Part shown: one piece after another, positions 1 through 6,936 of the stretch
Numbering within the stretch: the first letter of the stretch is position 1
Layout: each line of letters opens with the position of its first letter
Source of the DNA: Bacteroidota bacterium
Lineage (GTDB): Bacteria; Bacteroidota; Bacteroidia; NS11-12g; UBA9320
Length of the DNA stretch: 16,914 nt
NCBI GenBank assembly: GCA_947499775.1
Contig: CANMPY010000008.1
Location: forward strand, 1-16,914
Direction of reading: 5' to 3'
Position numbers and translations under genes: made by a program
Notes under the pieces: generated by a model
What the model was told of the DNA's origin: nothing
The model's input: only the letters and a program-made list of their open reading frames with translations
Database searches by the model: none

Positions 1-140
1 TTAGGTGGGTTCACTGAGTTTATCGCAGATCTTCCTACAGGATCTGAATTCAAAGATGTGAAAAATAATTTAACTTTATTAGCAGGTTATAAGGCAGATC
101 CTGTAGGAAGATCTGCGATAAACTCAGTGAACCCACCTAA
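1..140. repeat. Perfect 46-bp inverted repeat at the window edge (likely assembly or amplification fold-back)
   Basis: Bases 1-46 are the exact reverse complement of bases 95-140, with a 48-nt loop at 47-94. Each arm contains a smaller inverted repeat, CAGATC at 26-31 and GATCTG at 41-46, mirrored in the other arm. The left arm begins at the first base of the window, and the right arm lies in what should be the end of accA. The plus frame from base 1 is open and unrelated to AccA. I infer a fold-back or chimeric contig end rather than a biological hairpin, because it replaces a conserved protein tail and no U-tract follows it. Confidence 0.85.
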
Positions 141-1025
141 GTCGCCTAATTTTTCTTTAAGCATTTTCTTTAATTCAAGTTTTAAGGTTTTATACATGGC
201 TTCAGGGTCATTATGAGCCCCTCCAAGCGGTTCGGAAATAATTTTATCAATCAACTTGTTTTCCAACATATCGTTCGATGTTAATTTTAAAGAAATGGCT
301 GCTTTTTCTTTATGCTCCCAACTGCGCCATAAAATGGACGAACACGACTCGGGTGATATTACAGAATACCACGTATATTCAAGCATCGCAATTTTATTTC
401 CCACGCCTATTCCTAAAGCGCCACCACTAGCTCCCTCACCTATAACTACACAAATAACTGGCACTTTTAGAACCGCCATTTCCATAAGATTTTTAGCTAT
501 CGCCTCCCCTTGACCACGCTCCTCTGCTTCCAATCCGGGCGATGCGCCAGGAGTATCTATTAAGGTAATTATTGGAATGTTAAATTTTTCGGCCAATCGC
601 ATCAATCTCAAGGCTTTTCGGTATCCTTCGGGATTTGGCATTCCAAAATTGCGCATTTGACGCTGTTTGGTGTTTCTTCCTTTTTGGTGTCCAATAACCA
701 TTACCGGTTGATTATCTAATTTGGCAAAGCCTCCAATCATAGCCTTATCGTCGGCAACATTTCTATCGCCATGTAATTCTATGAAATCGGTAAATACTTC
801 CTCAATATAATCTAAGGTATATGGCCTATCGGGATGGCGGCTAATCTGAACCTTCTGCCATCCATTTAATTCTGTGTAAATTGTTTTTCTAAACTCCTCT
901 ACTTTGCCTTCTAATTGCTTTATAGTGTCGCCTAAATCAACCTTTCCTTTGGCATGGGTTTCTTTTGCCTTTTCTATCTGCTTTTGCAGCTCCTCAATTG
1001 GTTTTTCAAAATCAAATAGCATCAT
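87..1025 (-). CDS. accA: Acetyl-CoA carboxylase carboxyltransferase, alpha subunit (3' end corrupted)
   Basis: This is the alpha subunit of the carboxyltransferase half of acetyl-CoA carboxylase. With AccD it moves the carboxyl group from carboxybiotin to acetyl-CoA, giving malonyl-CoA for fatty-acid synthesis in the cytoplasm. The N-terminal helical segment (about residues 1-60) leads into the crotonase-like core. Recognisable blocks are SRHPDRPYTLDYI (62-74), NFGMPNPEGYRKALRL (126-141), DTPGASPGLEAEERGQGEAIA (157-177, with Ser where family members usually have Tyr), GEGASGGALGIGVG (196-209) and SPESCSSILW (224-233). The 312-aa length is near normal. From about residue 295, however, the reading frame enters the inverted repeat at 95-140 and ends in a tail unlike the usual basic AccA C-terminus, so the last 17-20 residues and this stop codon should not be trusted. 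Two ATG codons in tandem begin the gene, 62 nt downstream of the helicase gene. accD is not in the window. Confidence 0.95.
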   Translation of the reverse strand: MMLFDFEKPIEELQKQIEKAKETHAKGKVDLGDTIKQLEGKVEEFRKTIYTELNGWQKVQISRHPDRPYTLDYIEEVFTDFIELHGDRNVADDKAMIGGFAKLDNQPVMVIGHQKGRNTKQRQMRNFGMPNPEGYRKALRLMRLAEKFNIPIITLIDTPGASPGLEAEERGQGEAIAKNLMEMAVLKVPVICVVIGEGASGGALGIGVGNKIAMLEYTWYSVISPESCSSILWRSWEHKEKAAISLKLTSNDMLENKLIDKIISEPLGGAHNDPEAMYKTLKLELKKMLKEKLGDLGGFTEFIADLPTGSAL

Positions 1026-1043
1026 AAAAAGTAATTAGGGTGG

Positions 1044-1051
1044 CAAATGTA
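1044..1051 (-). promoter_or_regulatory. Candidate -7 box for accA
   Basis: The minus strand reads TACATTTG, a full match to the Bacteroidota -7 consensus TAnnTTTG, 18 nt upstream of the accA ATG in the 62-nt gap after the helicase gene. I see no convincing TTG at the -33 position, so this is a partial match only. Confidence 0.4.
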
Positions 1052-1087
1052 AGGATAAATTATTTACTAGATTAACTCTGCTTTTAG

Positions 1088-3562
1088 CTAGTTGGCTAGT
1101 TGGCCTATTTTATGCTTCCAATAGCTTGCAAAAAATCGCAAATCTTCATAGGAATAATCAAAGCCAAGACTATTTTTAGCTTCAGTAAGTTTTATCTCTG
1201 GATTAGTTTTATATACCCTTTCCATAGCATCTTGCTTCTGTGGTGAAATAAATTGAGCTATCGACAGCAATCCTTTCCCAACATACTGCACCAAATGGCC
1301 ATTAATAGTTGATTCGCTAAGCCCTCTTTGATTCGCTATTTCTTTTACTGTTATTCGACTAATAAATAAATCATAGCTTATTTTATGCGACTCCTCCTTT
1401 ACGGATTTCATTATTATTTCTTCTTGATTATCTTTAGAAATTGTAATTTGATTCGTGTCGCAATATTCTTTTACAGTTTTAATTATTTCATTGCCAAATC
1501 GAGTACACGTAACTTTGCCAATGCCGTTTACTTTTTCTAGCAACTTAGTCGTAGTTGGCAAGGTGTTCGAAATGCCCATTAAGGCTTTTAGGGTGAAAAT
1601 TTTATAGTCTTCTACTTTATTTTCATTTGCAAAACCGCGTCTTAAGGTGCGGAGTAAATTATATAAAACTGGATGCAGGCTTGTGCTATGTTCTTGAAAA
1701 ATCGTTTTTTCGGAATGATGATTTGTTTTTTCAAAATCGAGTTCCGCATTTACCTTAATTTGAGCATAAACTGACGCTTTAAAATCGGATGCACAATATT
1801 TAAAACAAACCATTTTAATAAATAAAGCTTGTTTGGCGAGCGTTAACGCTTTGTTTATAGCCTCTTTAATTATTTTATTATCCGTTTGTATAGCCAACTC
1901 ACTCAAAGGCTTTTGTAATCCCTCTATCCATAATGTATTGAAATAGTTGGCGCCTTTTGTTAATCGTTCCTGTAAAACACTATTTAACTCAATCGTTCCT
2001 TCTTTGTGAATTAATTGCTTGACTTGTTTTTGAAAATTATAGAGCACTTGCCCAATACTTGATTCTGCCTTGTTAATAACATCGCCAATATATTCAACCG
2101 TTTTGGAATCTATTGGCGGTGAATTTTCCATAAGTTGCATGTGTAAATAGTTGAGGGGTTTGCTCAGTGAACTATAATCGAGCAAATCCATAATTAGCAG
2201 CTCTTGATATTCAAACTTGGCTTTTTGAAGTGCCTTGTCGTCCAAATCCTGATTGGCAAATGAATTATTAAATTCATTAATTGTTGAATCAAGTCGAATG
2301 CTCTTATTAGAAATAGGCGTGCTTAATATTATACCTTCAAGGGTTCGGCACCTGCTTAATGCTACATAAACTTGCCCGCTACTAAAGGCATCTTGTGCAT
2401 CTATTATTACTTTATCAAATGTTAAGCCTTGGCTTTTGTGAATAGTTATGGCATAGGCTAATTTTAATGGAATTTGATTAAATGAACCCATTACTTTTTC
2501 CTCTATGCTTTTGGTTTCCAAATTCAAGGTATATTTAATATTAGTCCATTCTTCGGTATTCACGATTATTTCATCAAGATCATCGGCTTGAACAGTAATA
2601 CTATCTGAATCTAATTTTACAATTCGACCAATCTTGCCATTGAAATATCTTTTTTCTTTTGCCGTATCATTTTTAATAAACATAACCTGAGCGCCCTTTT
2701 TCAATTCAAGGTTTGCATCGGTTGGAAAACTGTATTCTGAAAAATCGCCAGAAATAGTTGCCTTGTAAAAACGCGAAACTCCACTTAATTTTTCTAATCG
2801 GTCACTGTTAATTTGTTTAGCAATGGCATTGTGAGAGGATAATGTAATATATCCATCGTCCTTATTTAATTCGAAAATATGCCTATCTAATCTATTGTTT
2901 AGTAAGGCAAATCCTTCGCTGTCCATGGTGTTGTTTCTAACTTGATTTAACAAGTCAATAAATGCGCGATCGCTCTGCCTGAAAATATGTTTTAACTCAA
3001 TAATAACAGGATAACTTTTGCTCAAGGCATGGCTGCTGAAAAAGAAAACTGTTTTATAATGATCTTTCAACAATTCCCATTCCGTATCTTTTACAACAGG
3101 CGCTAGCTGATTTATATCCCCAATTAAGAGCAATTGAATTCCACCAAATGGTTGAAATCGATTTCGAAATTGCCTTAGCACCAAATCAACAGCATCTAAT
3201 ACATCGCATCGCACCATACTAATTTCATCAATCACCAATAAATCAATACTTTTTATGAGGTTTATTTTATTGCGTGAATATTTTTTAGATTCAACCGCCA
3301 CATGATTTGGGACGAATGGTGAAAATGATAGTTGAAATAATGAATGAATGGTAACACCTCCTGCGTTAATGGCTGCAACCCCAGTAGGCGCAACAATAGC
3401 CATTCGTTTTGCTGTTTGCTTTTTGAGCCTCTGCAAAAACGTAGTTTTCCCGGTTCCTGCTTTTCCTGTTAAAAAAACAGATTTATTGGTATTGATAATA
3501 TAATCATATGCCAAATCAAGTTGAAAATTGGATTGGGTGGCGAAATCCACAGTTTTATTCAT
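1088..3562 (-). CDS. PIF1/RecD-like superfamily 1 helicase with C-terminal HRDC and HTH_40-like domains
   Basis: This is a predicted ATP-dependent DNA helicase of 824 aa. The N-terminal half has a full SF1B motif set: Walker A GKAGTGKTT (33-41), motif Ia VAPTGVAAINAGG (57-69), Walker B LLVIDEISM (108-116), motif III LLLIGDINQLAPV (144-156), motif IV ELKHIFRQ (189-196), motif V YAITIHKSQGLTFD (370-383) and motif VI GQVYVALSRCRTLEG (396-410). This resembles PIF1-like proteins. About 200 residues of helical linker follow. An HRDC-like segment (about 630-702, including LLEKVNGIGKVTCTRFG) and a winged-helix HTH_40-like tail (about 726-815, ITVKEIANQRGLSESTINGHL) come next; both are more familiar from RecQ helicases. 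The tail probably helps bind structured or single-stranded DNA. The substrate (G-quadruplex, fork or R-loop) cannot be read from sequence. The ATG start is well placed, 24 nt from the last residue-free upstream region and just downstream of a -7 box. Confidence 0.9.
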   Translation of the reverse strand: MNKTVDFATQSNFQLDLAYDYIINTNKSVFLTGKAGTGKTTFLQRLKKQTAKRMAIVAPTGVAAINAGGVTIHSLFQLSFSPFVPNHVAVESKKYSRNKINLIKSIDLLVIDEISMVRCDVLDAVDLVLRQFRNRFQPFGGIQLLLIGDINQLAPVVKDTEWELLKDHYKTVFFFSSHALSKSYPVIIELKHIFRQSDRAFIDLLNQVRNNTMDSEGFALLNNRLDRHIFELNKDDGYITLSSHNAIAKQINSDRLEKLSGVSRFYKATISGDFSEYSFPTDANLELKKGAQVMFIKNDTAKEKRYFNGKIGRIVKLDSDSITVQADDLDEIIVNTEEWTNIKYTLNLETKSIEEKVMGSFNQIPLKLAYAITIHKSQGLTFDKVIIDAQDAFSSGQVYVALSRCRTLEGIILSTPISNKSIRLDSTINEFNNSFANQDLDDKALQKAKFEYQELLIMDLLDYSSLSKPLNYLHMQLMENSPPIDSKTVEYIGDVINKAESSIGQVLYNFQKQVKQLIHKEGTIELNSVLQERLTKGANYFNTLWIEGLQKPLSELAIQTDNKIIKEAINKALTLAKQALFIKMVCFKYCASDFKASVYAQIKVNAELDFEKTNHHSEKTIFQEHSTSLHPVLYNLLRTLRRGFANENKVEDYKIFTLKALMGISNTLPTTTKLLEKVNGIGKVTCTRFGNEIIKTVKEYCDTNQITISKDNQEEIIMKSVKEESHKISYDLFISRITVKEIANQRGLSESTINGHLVQYVGKGLLSIAQFISPQKQDAMERVYKTNPEIKLTEAKNSLGFDYSYEDLRFFASYWKHKIGQLAN

Positions 3563-3577
3563 GCCTATTTAAGGTAA

Positions 3578-3585
3578 CAAATGTA
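3578..3585 (-). promoter_or_regulatory. Candidate -7 box for the helicase gene
   Basis: The minus strand reads TACATTTG, matching TAnnTTTG, 15 nt before the helicase ATG. No clear TTG occurs at -33. It lies downstream of the csp terminator, which fits a separate transcription unit. Confidence 0.4.
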
Positions 3586-3658
3586 TTGGAAATAAATAAT
3601 AACGCGAGTATCATTTAACGAATTGCTACGCCCGGTTATGACTTAATTTAGTTTTGAT

Positions 3659-3705
3659 AAAAAAACCCTGCGAACGGCTCAAATCAAATTAAGCAGCTTG
3701 CAGGG
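3659..3705 (-). terminator. Rho-independent terminator of the cold-shock gene
   Basis: On the minus strand CCCTGC and GCAGGG (3700-3705 and 3666-3671) close a stem with a long, partly paired loop, followed by a run of seven T (3665-3659). It lies 63 nt past the csp stop codon and before the helicase promoter region, so it separates these two units. Confidence 0.75.
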
Positions 3706-3768
3706 CTTTAGGCTTTTTTATTATTTGGAACCCTTTAAGTACGTGTGTAATAAAAGGCTAAATAAATA

Positions 3769-3960
3769 TTAAGCTCTTTTTACGTTCACAGCTGAGGGGC
3801 CTTTGCTCCCTACTTCTACCTCGTAGGTTACTTGATCGTCTTGTGTAATTTGTCCGATAACACCTGTTACGTGTACAAAAACTTCTTGGCCATTGTCGTT
3901 GTTTTTAATAAAGCCATAGCCTTTTGACGCGTTAAAAAATTTTACTGTTCCTGTGTCCAT
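3769..3960 (-). CDS. Cold-shock domain protein (CspA family)
   Basis: This is a 63-aa single cold-shock domain that binds single-stranded RNA and DNA in the cytoplasm; family members act as RNA chaperones. The RNP1 motif KGYGFIK is at 13-19 and RNP2 VFVHV at 27-31. The N-terminal GTVKFFN and C-terminal GPSAVNVKRA complete the five-stranded barrel. The length is typical of the shorter Bacteroidota members. It is monocistronic: a candidate promoter box lies 36 nt upstream and a terminator follows 63 nt after the stop. Whether it responds to cold cannot be told from sequence, since many paralogues are constitutive. Confidence 0.97.
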   Translation of the reverse strand: MDTGTVKFFNASKGYGFIKNNDNGQEVFVHVTGVIGQITQDDQVTYEVEVGSKGPSAVNVKRA

Positions 3961-3996
3961 TGGTTAATAAATTAAAGTTTAAATAATATTTAATGT

Positions 3997-4004
3997 CAAA
4001 ATTA
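3997..4004 (-). promoter_or_regulatory. Candidate -7 box for csp
   Basis: The minus strand reads TAATTTTG, matching TAnnTTTG, 36 nt upstream of the ATG. This predicts a leader of about 30 nt. The -33 element is not evident. Confidence 0.4.
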
Positions 4005-4119
4005 CAGTTAAATTTTCCCTTTATAGCACCCTTTTTAAACATTAAAAAAAGATGTCCTTTATTAAAGTCAGCGGTAAAATTTATGATGCATTAATCGCTA
4101 TCAGAATCTAACACAATTT

Positions 4120-4165
4120 ACCCCTCACTTAACATGGGGTAACCAATATATTCTTATATTGGTTA
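4120..4165. other. Two abutting hairpins spanning the fkbM-like stop codon
   Basis: ACCCC at 4120-4124 pairs with GGGGT at 4136-4140 around an 11-nt loop that contains the stop codon (4129-4131). Immediately beside it an 11-bp perfect stem (4140-4150 with 4155-4165, 4-nt loop) lies in the last sense codons. Base 4140 is shared, so the two stems compete or stack. No U-run follows on either strand, so this is not a standard terminator. It could protect or pause the transcript 3' end. Confidence 0.5.
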
Positions 4166-4872
4166 AGGCCCCAGGTTTCATAACCTGGAATATTTTGGGG
4201 CTCGAAAGACTTTAAGGTGTCTTTCTCTAAAAATTGAATTTTAAGACCTAGGCTACTTATCGTTTCACAAAATTGCGCAACCGAACTGCCTGCCGCATGT
4301 AAGCCGTGTGGCCAAAATTCTAATAAAAGTTTAATTTCAGGATTTGCTTTAATCGTTTTTTCCATGCCTTTAAGGGCCGATACTTCAAATCCTTGAATAT
4401 CCATTTTTATAACACTAACCTTCCACTCTCCATTTACATAATCGTCAATTGCAATGGCATCAATTATTTCGGTAGATTGAAAATCGTCTACAGGATAAGT
4501 GCGGTGATCTACATTTAAATCTTTCGATTTATAAATGGTCAATTGGCCGGTTTTATCGCTTGCCGCTTTATTATTTAATATGACATTAACCAGATTGTGG
4601 GTGTTGTTTTTAAGATGTTGATAGTTCATAGGGTCTGGCTCAAACGAATGAACTTTGCCATATTTTCCTGTGCACTTTGACAATATTTTTGAATAAAAAC
4701 CAATGTTTGCTCCTATATCCAAAATTAAATCACCAGGGGCAATTATTTTTTTTAGATACCCTATTTCGTCTGCATCCTGTTTGTTTTTAAATATTGGATA
4801 AACAACATTATACACAGGGAATGCATAGGTATATAAAAAATGGCCGATCCTTATTGAAAGTGGTTTTGTCAT
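4129..4872 (-). CDS. FkbM-family SAM-dependent methyltransferase
   Basis: This is a predicted S-adenosylmethionine-dependent methyltransferase of the FkbM family, whose known members O-methylate sugars and polyketide hydroxyls. From the ATG at 4872 it has 247 aa. Seen in order are the SAM-binding loop LILDIGANIGFYS (49-61), the acidic strand-2 end HSFEPDP (75-81), the FkbM block IKMDIQGFEV (155-164) and the strand LLLEFWPHG (183-191). The N-terminus is mildly hydrophobic but there is no clear signal peptide, so it is probably cytoplasmic. An in-frame TTG three codons upstream (4881) lies inside the -7 promoter box, so I prefer the ATG. The gene stands alone, divergent from the cyclophilin-pgk pair; no glycosyltransferases are nearby to identify a substrate. 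Confidence 0.9.
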   Translation of the reverse strand: MTKPLSIRIGHFLYTYAFPVYNVVYPIFKNKQDADEIGYLKKIIAPGDLILDIGANIGFYSKILSKCTGKYGKVHSFEPDPMNYQHLKNNTHNLVNVILNNKAASDKTGQLTIYKSKDLNVDHRTYPVDDFQSTEIIDAIAIDDYVNGEWKVSVIKMDIQGFEVSALKGMEKTIKANPEIKLLLEFWPHGLHAAGSSVAQFCETISSLGLKIQFLEKDTLKSFEPQNIPGYETWGLNQYKNILVTPC

Positions 4873-4878
4873 CACTCG

Positions 4879-4886
4879 CAAAAATA
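4879..4886 (-). promoter_or_regulatory. Candidate -7 box directly upstream of the FkbM methyltransferase
   Basis: The minus strand reads TATTTTTG, matching TAnnTTTG, ending 6 nt before the ATG at 4872. If used, transcription would begin at or within a few bases of the start codon, giving a leaderless or nearly leaderless mRNA. No obvious TTG at -33 supports it. Confidence 0.4.
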
Positions 4887-4976
4887 AACCATTCGCTTCT
4901 TAAAATCACTTTGCTTGTTTTCTAAATATTTTTCATGACAGCCCGCAATATTATCATGAGAATAATGCTGAAAACT

Positions 4977-5009
4977 TTTGGCTAAAAGGTGTTGAAACTC
5001 TTATTTTTG
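4977..5009 (+). promoter_or_regulatory. Promoter of the cyclophilin-pgk operon
   Basis: TTTG at 4977-4980 and TATTTTTG at 5002-5009 are separated by 21 nt, matching both halves of the Bacteroidota promoter (TTTG, about 17-23 nt, TAnnTTTG). The ATG at 5047 would have a leader of about 30 nt. A loose palindrome at 4950-4966 lies just upstream. Confidence 0.65.
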
Positions 5010-5046
5010 CATTACTTTTATTATCCCTATACTATTTGATTAACGC

Positions 5047-5718
5047 ATGAAAAACACACCTTTATTCTGTATTCTAGTTTCACTTTTTTTTCTAGCATCC
5101 TGTTCTAATTCGGCTAGTACAACCGACAATGAATCGGCGCAAGAATCGGAAGAATACCAAATGCCAGCTGTTGATACCACCAACGGTATTTTTGCAATTA
5201 TACATACCACAAAAGGGGTAGCTATCGCTCGCCTTTTTGAAGAAAAAGCACCATTAACCGTGGCTAATTTTGTAGCTTTAGCTGAGGGATCTATGCCAAA
5301 TTCATTTCGACAAGCGGGAGCCCCTTATTACGATAGTTTAAAATTTCATAGAGTGATTAGTTATACAAACGGAGATAAAGAAAATTTTATGATTCAAGGT
5401 GGCGATCCACAAGGCACAGGCAATGGAGGCCCTGGATATCAATTTAAGGATGAATTTTCGGATATAAAGCTTGATAGGCCAGGTTTATTAGCCATGGCCA
5501 ATTCTGGTCCTTCAACCAATGGAAGTCAATTTTTTATAACCCTAAAAGCAACGCCATGGCTTGATGGCTTGCATACTATTTTTGGAGAATTAATCTCAGG
5601 GACCGAAGTCCCTTTTTTAATTAAAACGAATGATTATATGACGAAAATAAAAATTATTCGCAAAGGTGATAAAGCTTTAAAATACAATGCAATGGCTGAC
5701 TATTCAGCGCATAAATAA
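5047..5718 (+). CDS. Cyclophilin-type peptidyl-prolyl cis-trans isomerase lipoprotein
   Basis: This predicted prolyl isomerase assists folding of exported proteins and is anchored by lipid in the cell envelope. The signal peptide ends in a lipobox, FLASC, with Cys19 as the lipidated residue, followed by a Ser/Thr/Glu-rich linker to about residue 40. The cyclophilin barrel follows, with the active-site residues in place: FHR (100-102), FMIQGGD (114-120), LAMAN (148-152), QFFIT (161-165), WLDGLH (171-176) and FGEL (179-182). Compared with minimal cyclophilins there are extra loops at about 80-97 and between FHRVI and FMIQ. The 223-aa length suits a lipidated member. pgk starts 18 nt downstream, so the two are probably co-transcribed from the promoter at 4977-5009. 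Isomerase activity is expected from the intact site but the clients are unknown. Confidence 0.95.
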   Translation: MKNTPLFCILVSLFFLASCSNSASTTDNESAQESEEYQMPAVDTTNGIFAIIHTTKGVAIARLFEEKAPLTVANFVALAEGSMPNSFRQAGAPYYDSLKFHRVISYTNGDKENFMIQGGDPQGTGNGGPGYQFKDEFSDIKLDRPGLLAMANSGPSTNGSQFFITLKATPWLDGLHTIFGELISGTEVPFLIKTNDYMTKIKIIRKGDKALKYNAMADYSAHK

Positions 5719-5736
5719 GTTGAGTAACTTTATAGA

Positions 5737-6927
5737 ATGAATACCATTAATCAATACAATTTTTTGGATAAACGCGTCCTTGTTCGGGTCGATTTTAATG
5801 TGCCATTAGATGAAAATCTAACCATTACTGACGATTCAAGAATTACAGCAGCAATCCCAACCCTAAACAAAATACTAGACGACGGCGGATCAATCGTCTT
5901 GTTATCCCATTTGGGCAGACCTAAAAATGGCCCTAATTCGAAGTACTCATTAAAACATATTGTTGCACATATAAGCTCTCTTTTAAAGGTGAAGGTAAAA
6001 TTTGCAGATGATTGTATTGGGCAAGAGGCTTTTGAATTATCAGAATCACTTAAATCTGGAGAAGTTCTTTTATTAGAAAATCTTCGTTTTTATAAAGAGG
6101 AGGAAAATGGGGATCTCATTTTTGCTGAAACCCTTTCAAAATTAGGAGATTTCTATGTTAATGATGCATTCGGAACGGCACATCGCGCCCATGCAAGTAC
6201 TGCTATCATAGCACGATTTTTTCCAAACTCAAAATGCTTTGGCTATTTGATGGCTAAGGAAATAAATAATGCCGAATTAGTGATTAATAATCCTAAGCGC
6301 CCTTTTACGGCAATTGTTGGAGGCGCCAAGATTAGTGATAAAATAGTCATCATTGAAAATCTACTTAATATAGCCGATCATATTATTATTGGCGGTGGAA
6401 TGTCGTATACCTTTATAAAGGCAATGGGAGGCGCTGTAGGCAATTCTTTGCTTGAAATAGACAAATTAAAGTTGGCTACAGAAATATTAGACCGCGCTAC
6501 GCAAAAAGGAGTCCAAATTCATTTACCAATGGATTCGGTTATTGCAGATGAATTTAGCAATAATGCCAAAACCATAAATTGCCTTAGCAATGAAATTCCT
6601 GATGGGTGGATGGGTTTGGATATTGGAGAACAAGCCATTGAAGCGTATAAAACTGTAATAAATACGAGTAGCACAGTGCTTTGGAATGGGCCAATGGGTG
6701 TATTCGAAATGGAAAAATTCGCAGGAGGAACACGAGCAATCGCCTTTGCATTAGCAAATGCTACAAAGAATGGTTCGTTTACGCTAATTGGTGGTGGCGA
6801 TTCTGCTGCTGCAATCCACCAATTCAAATTAGAAAACGAGGTTAGTTATGTATCAACTGGTGGCGGAGCTTTACTCGAATATTTTGAAGGTAAAATACTA
6901 CCCGGTATAAAAGCCATCCAATCCTAG
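5737..6927 (+). CDS. pgk: Phosphoglycerate kinase
   Basis: This glycolytic enzyme transfers a phosphate between 1,3-bisphosphoglycerate and ADP to give 3-phosphoglycerate and ATP, reversibly, in the cytoplasm. At 396 aa it has the family's normal length. The N-terminal substrate domain shows VRVDFNVPLD (16-25), SHLGRPK (57-63), LLENLRFY (112-119) and NDAFGTAHRAHAST (142-155). The C-terminal nucleotide domain shows VGGAKISDKI (194-203), IGGGMSYTF (218-226), LWNGPMGVFE (315-324), IGGGDSAAA (351-359) and STGGGALLEYFEGK (373-386). The usual GGGDT appears as GGGDS, a conservative change. It is the second gene of a pair with the cyclophilin lipoprotein. Its stop codon lies 9 nt from the stop of the converging S8 protease gene, with no terminator between them. 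Confidence 0.98.
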   Translation: MNTINQYNFLDKRVLVRVDFNVPLDENLTITDDSRITAAIPTLNKILDDGGSIVLLSHLGRPKNGPNSKYSLKHIVAHISSLLKVKVKFADDCIGQEAFELSESLKSGEVLLLENLRFYKEEENGDLIFAETLSKLGDFYVNDAFGTAHRAHASTAIIARFFPNSKCFGYLMAKEINNAELVINNPKRPFTAIVGGAKISDKIVIIENLLNIADHIIIGGGMSYTFIKAMGGAVGNSLLEIDKLKLATEILDRATQKGVQIHLPMDSVIADEFSNNAKTINCLSNEIPDGWMGLDIGEQAIEAYKTVINTSSTVLWNGPMGVFEMEKFAGGTRAIAFALANATKNGSFTLIGGGDSAAAIHQFKLENEVSYVSTGGGALLEYFEGKILPGIKAIQS

Positions 6928-6936
6928 AACACTCCC

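Noticed and set aside
1..140. Inverted repeat as a transposon end or attachment site
   Set aside because: No transposase, target duplication or recombinase gene is near, and the repeat starts at the first base of the window while destroying a conserved protein end; a contig-end artefact fits better.
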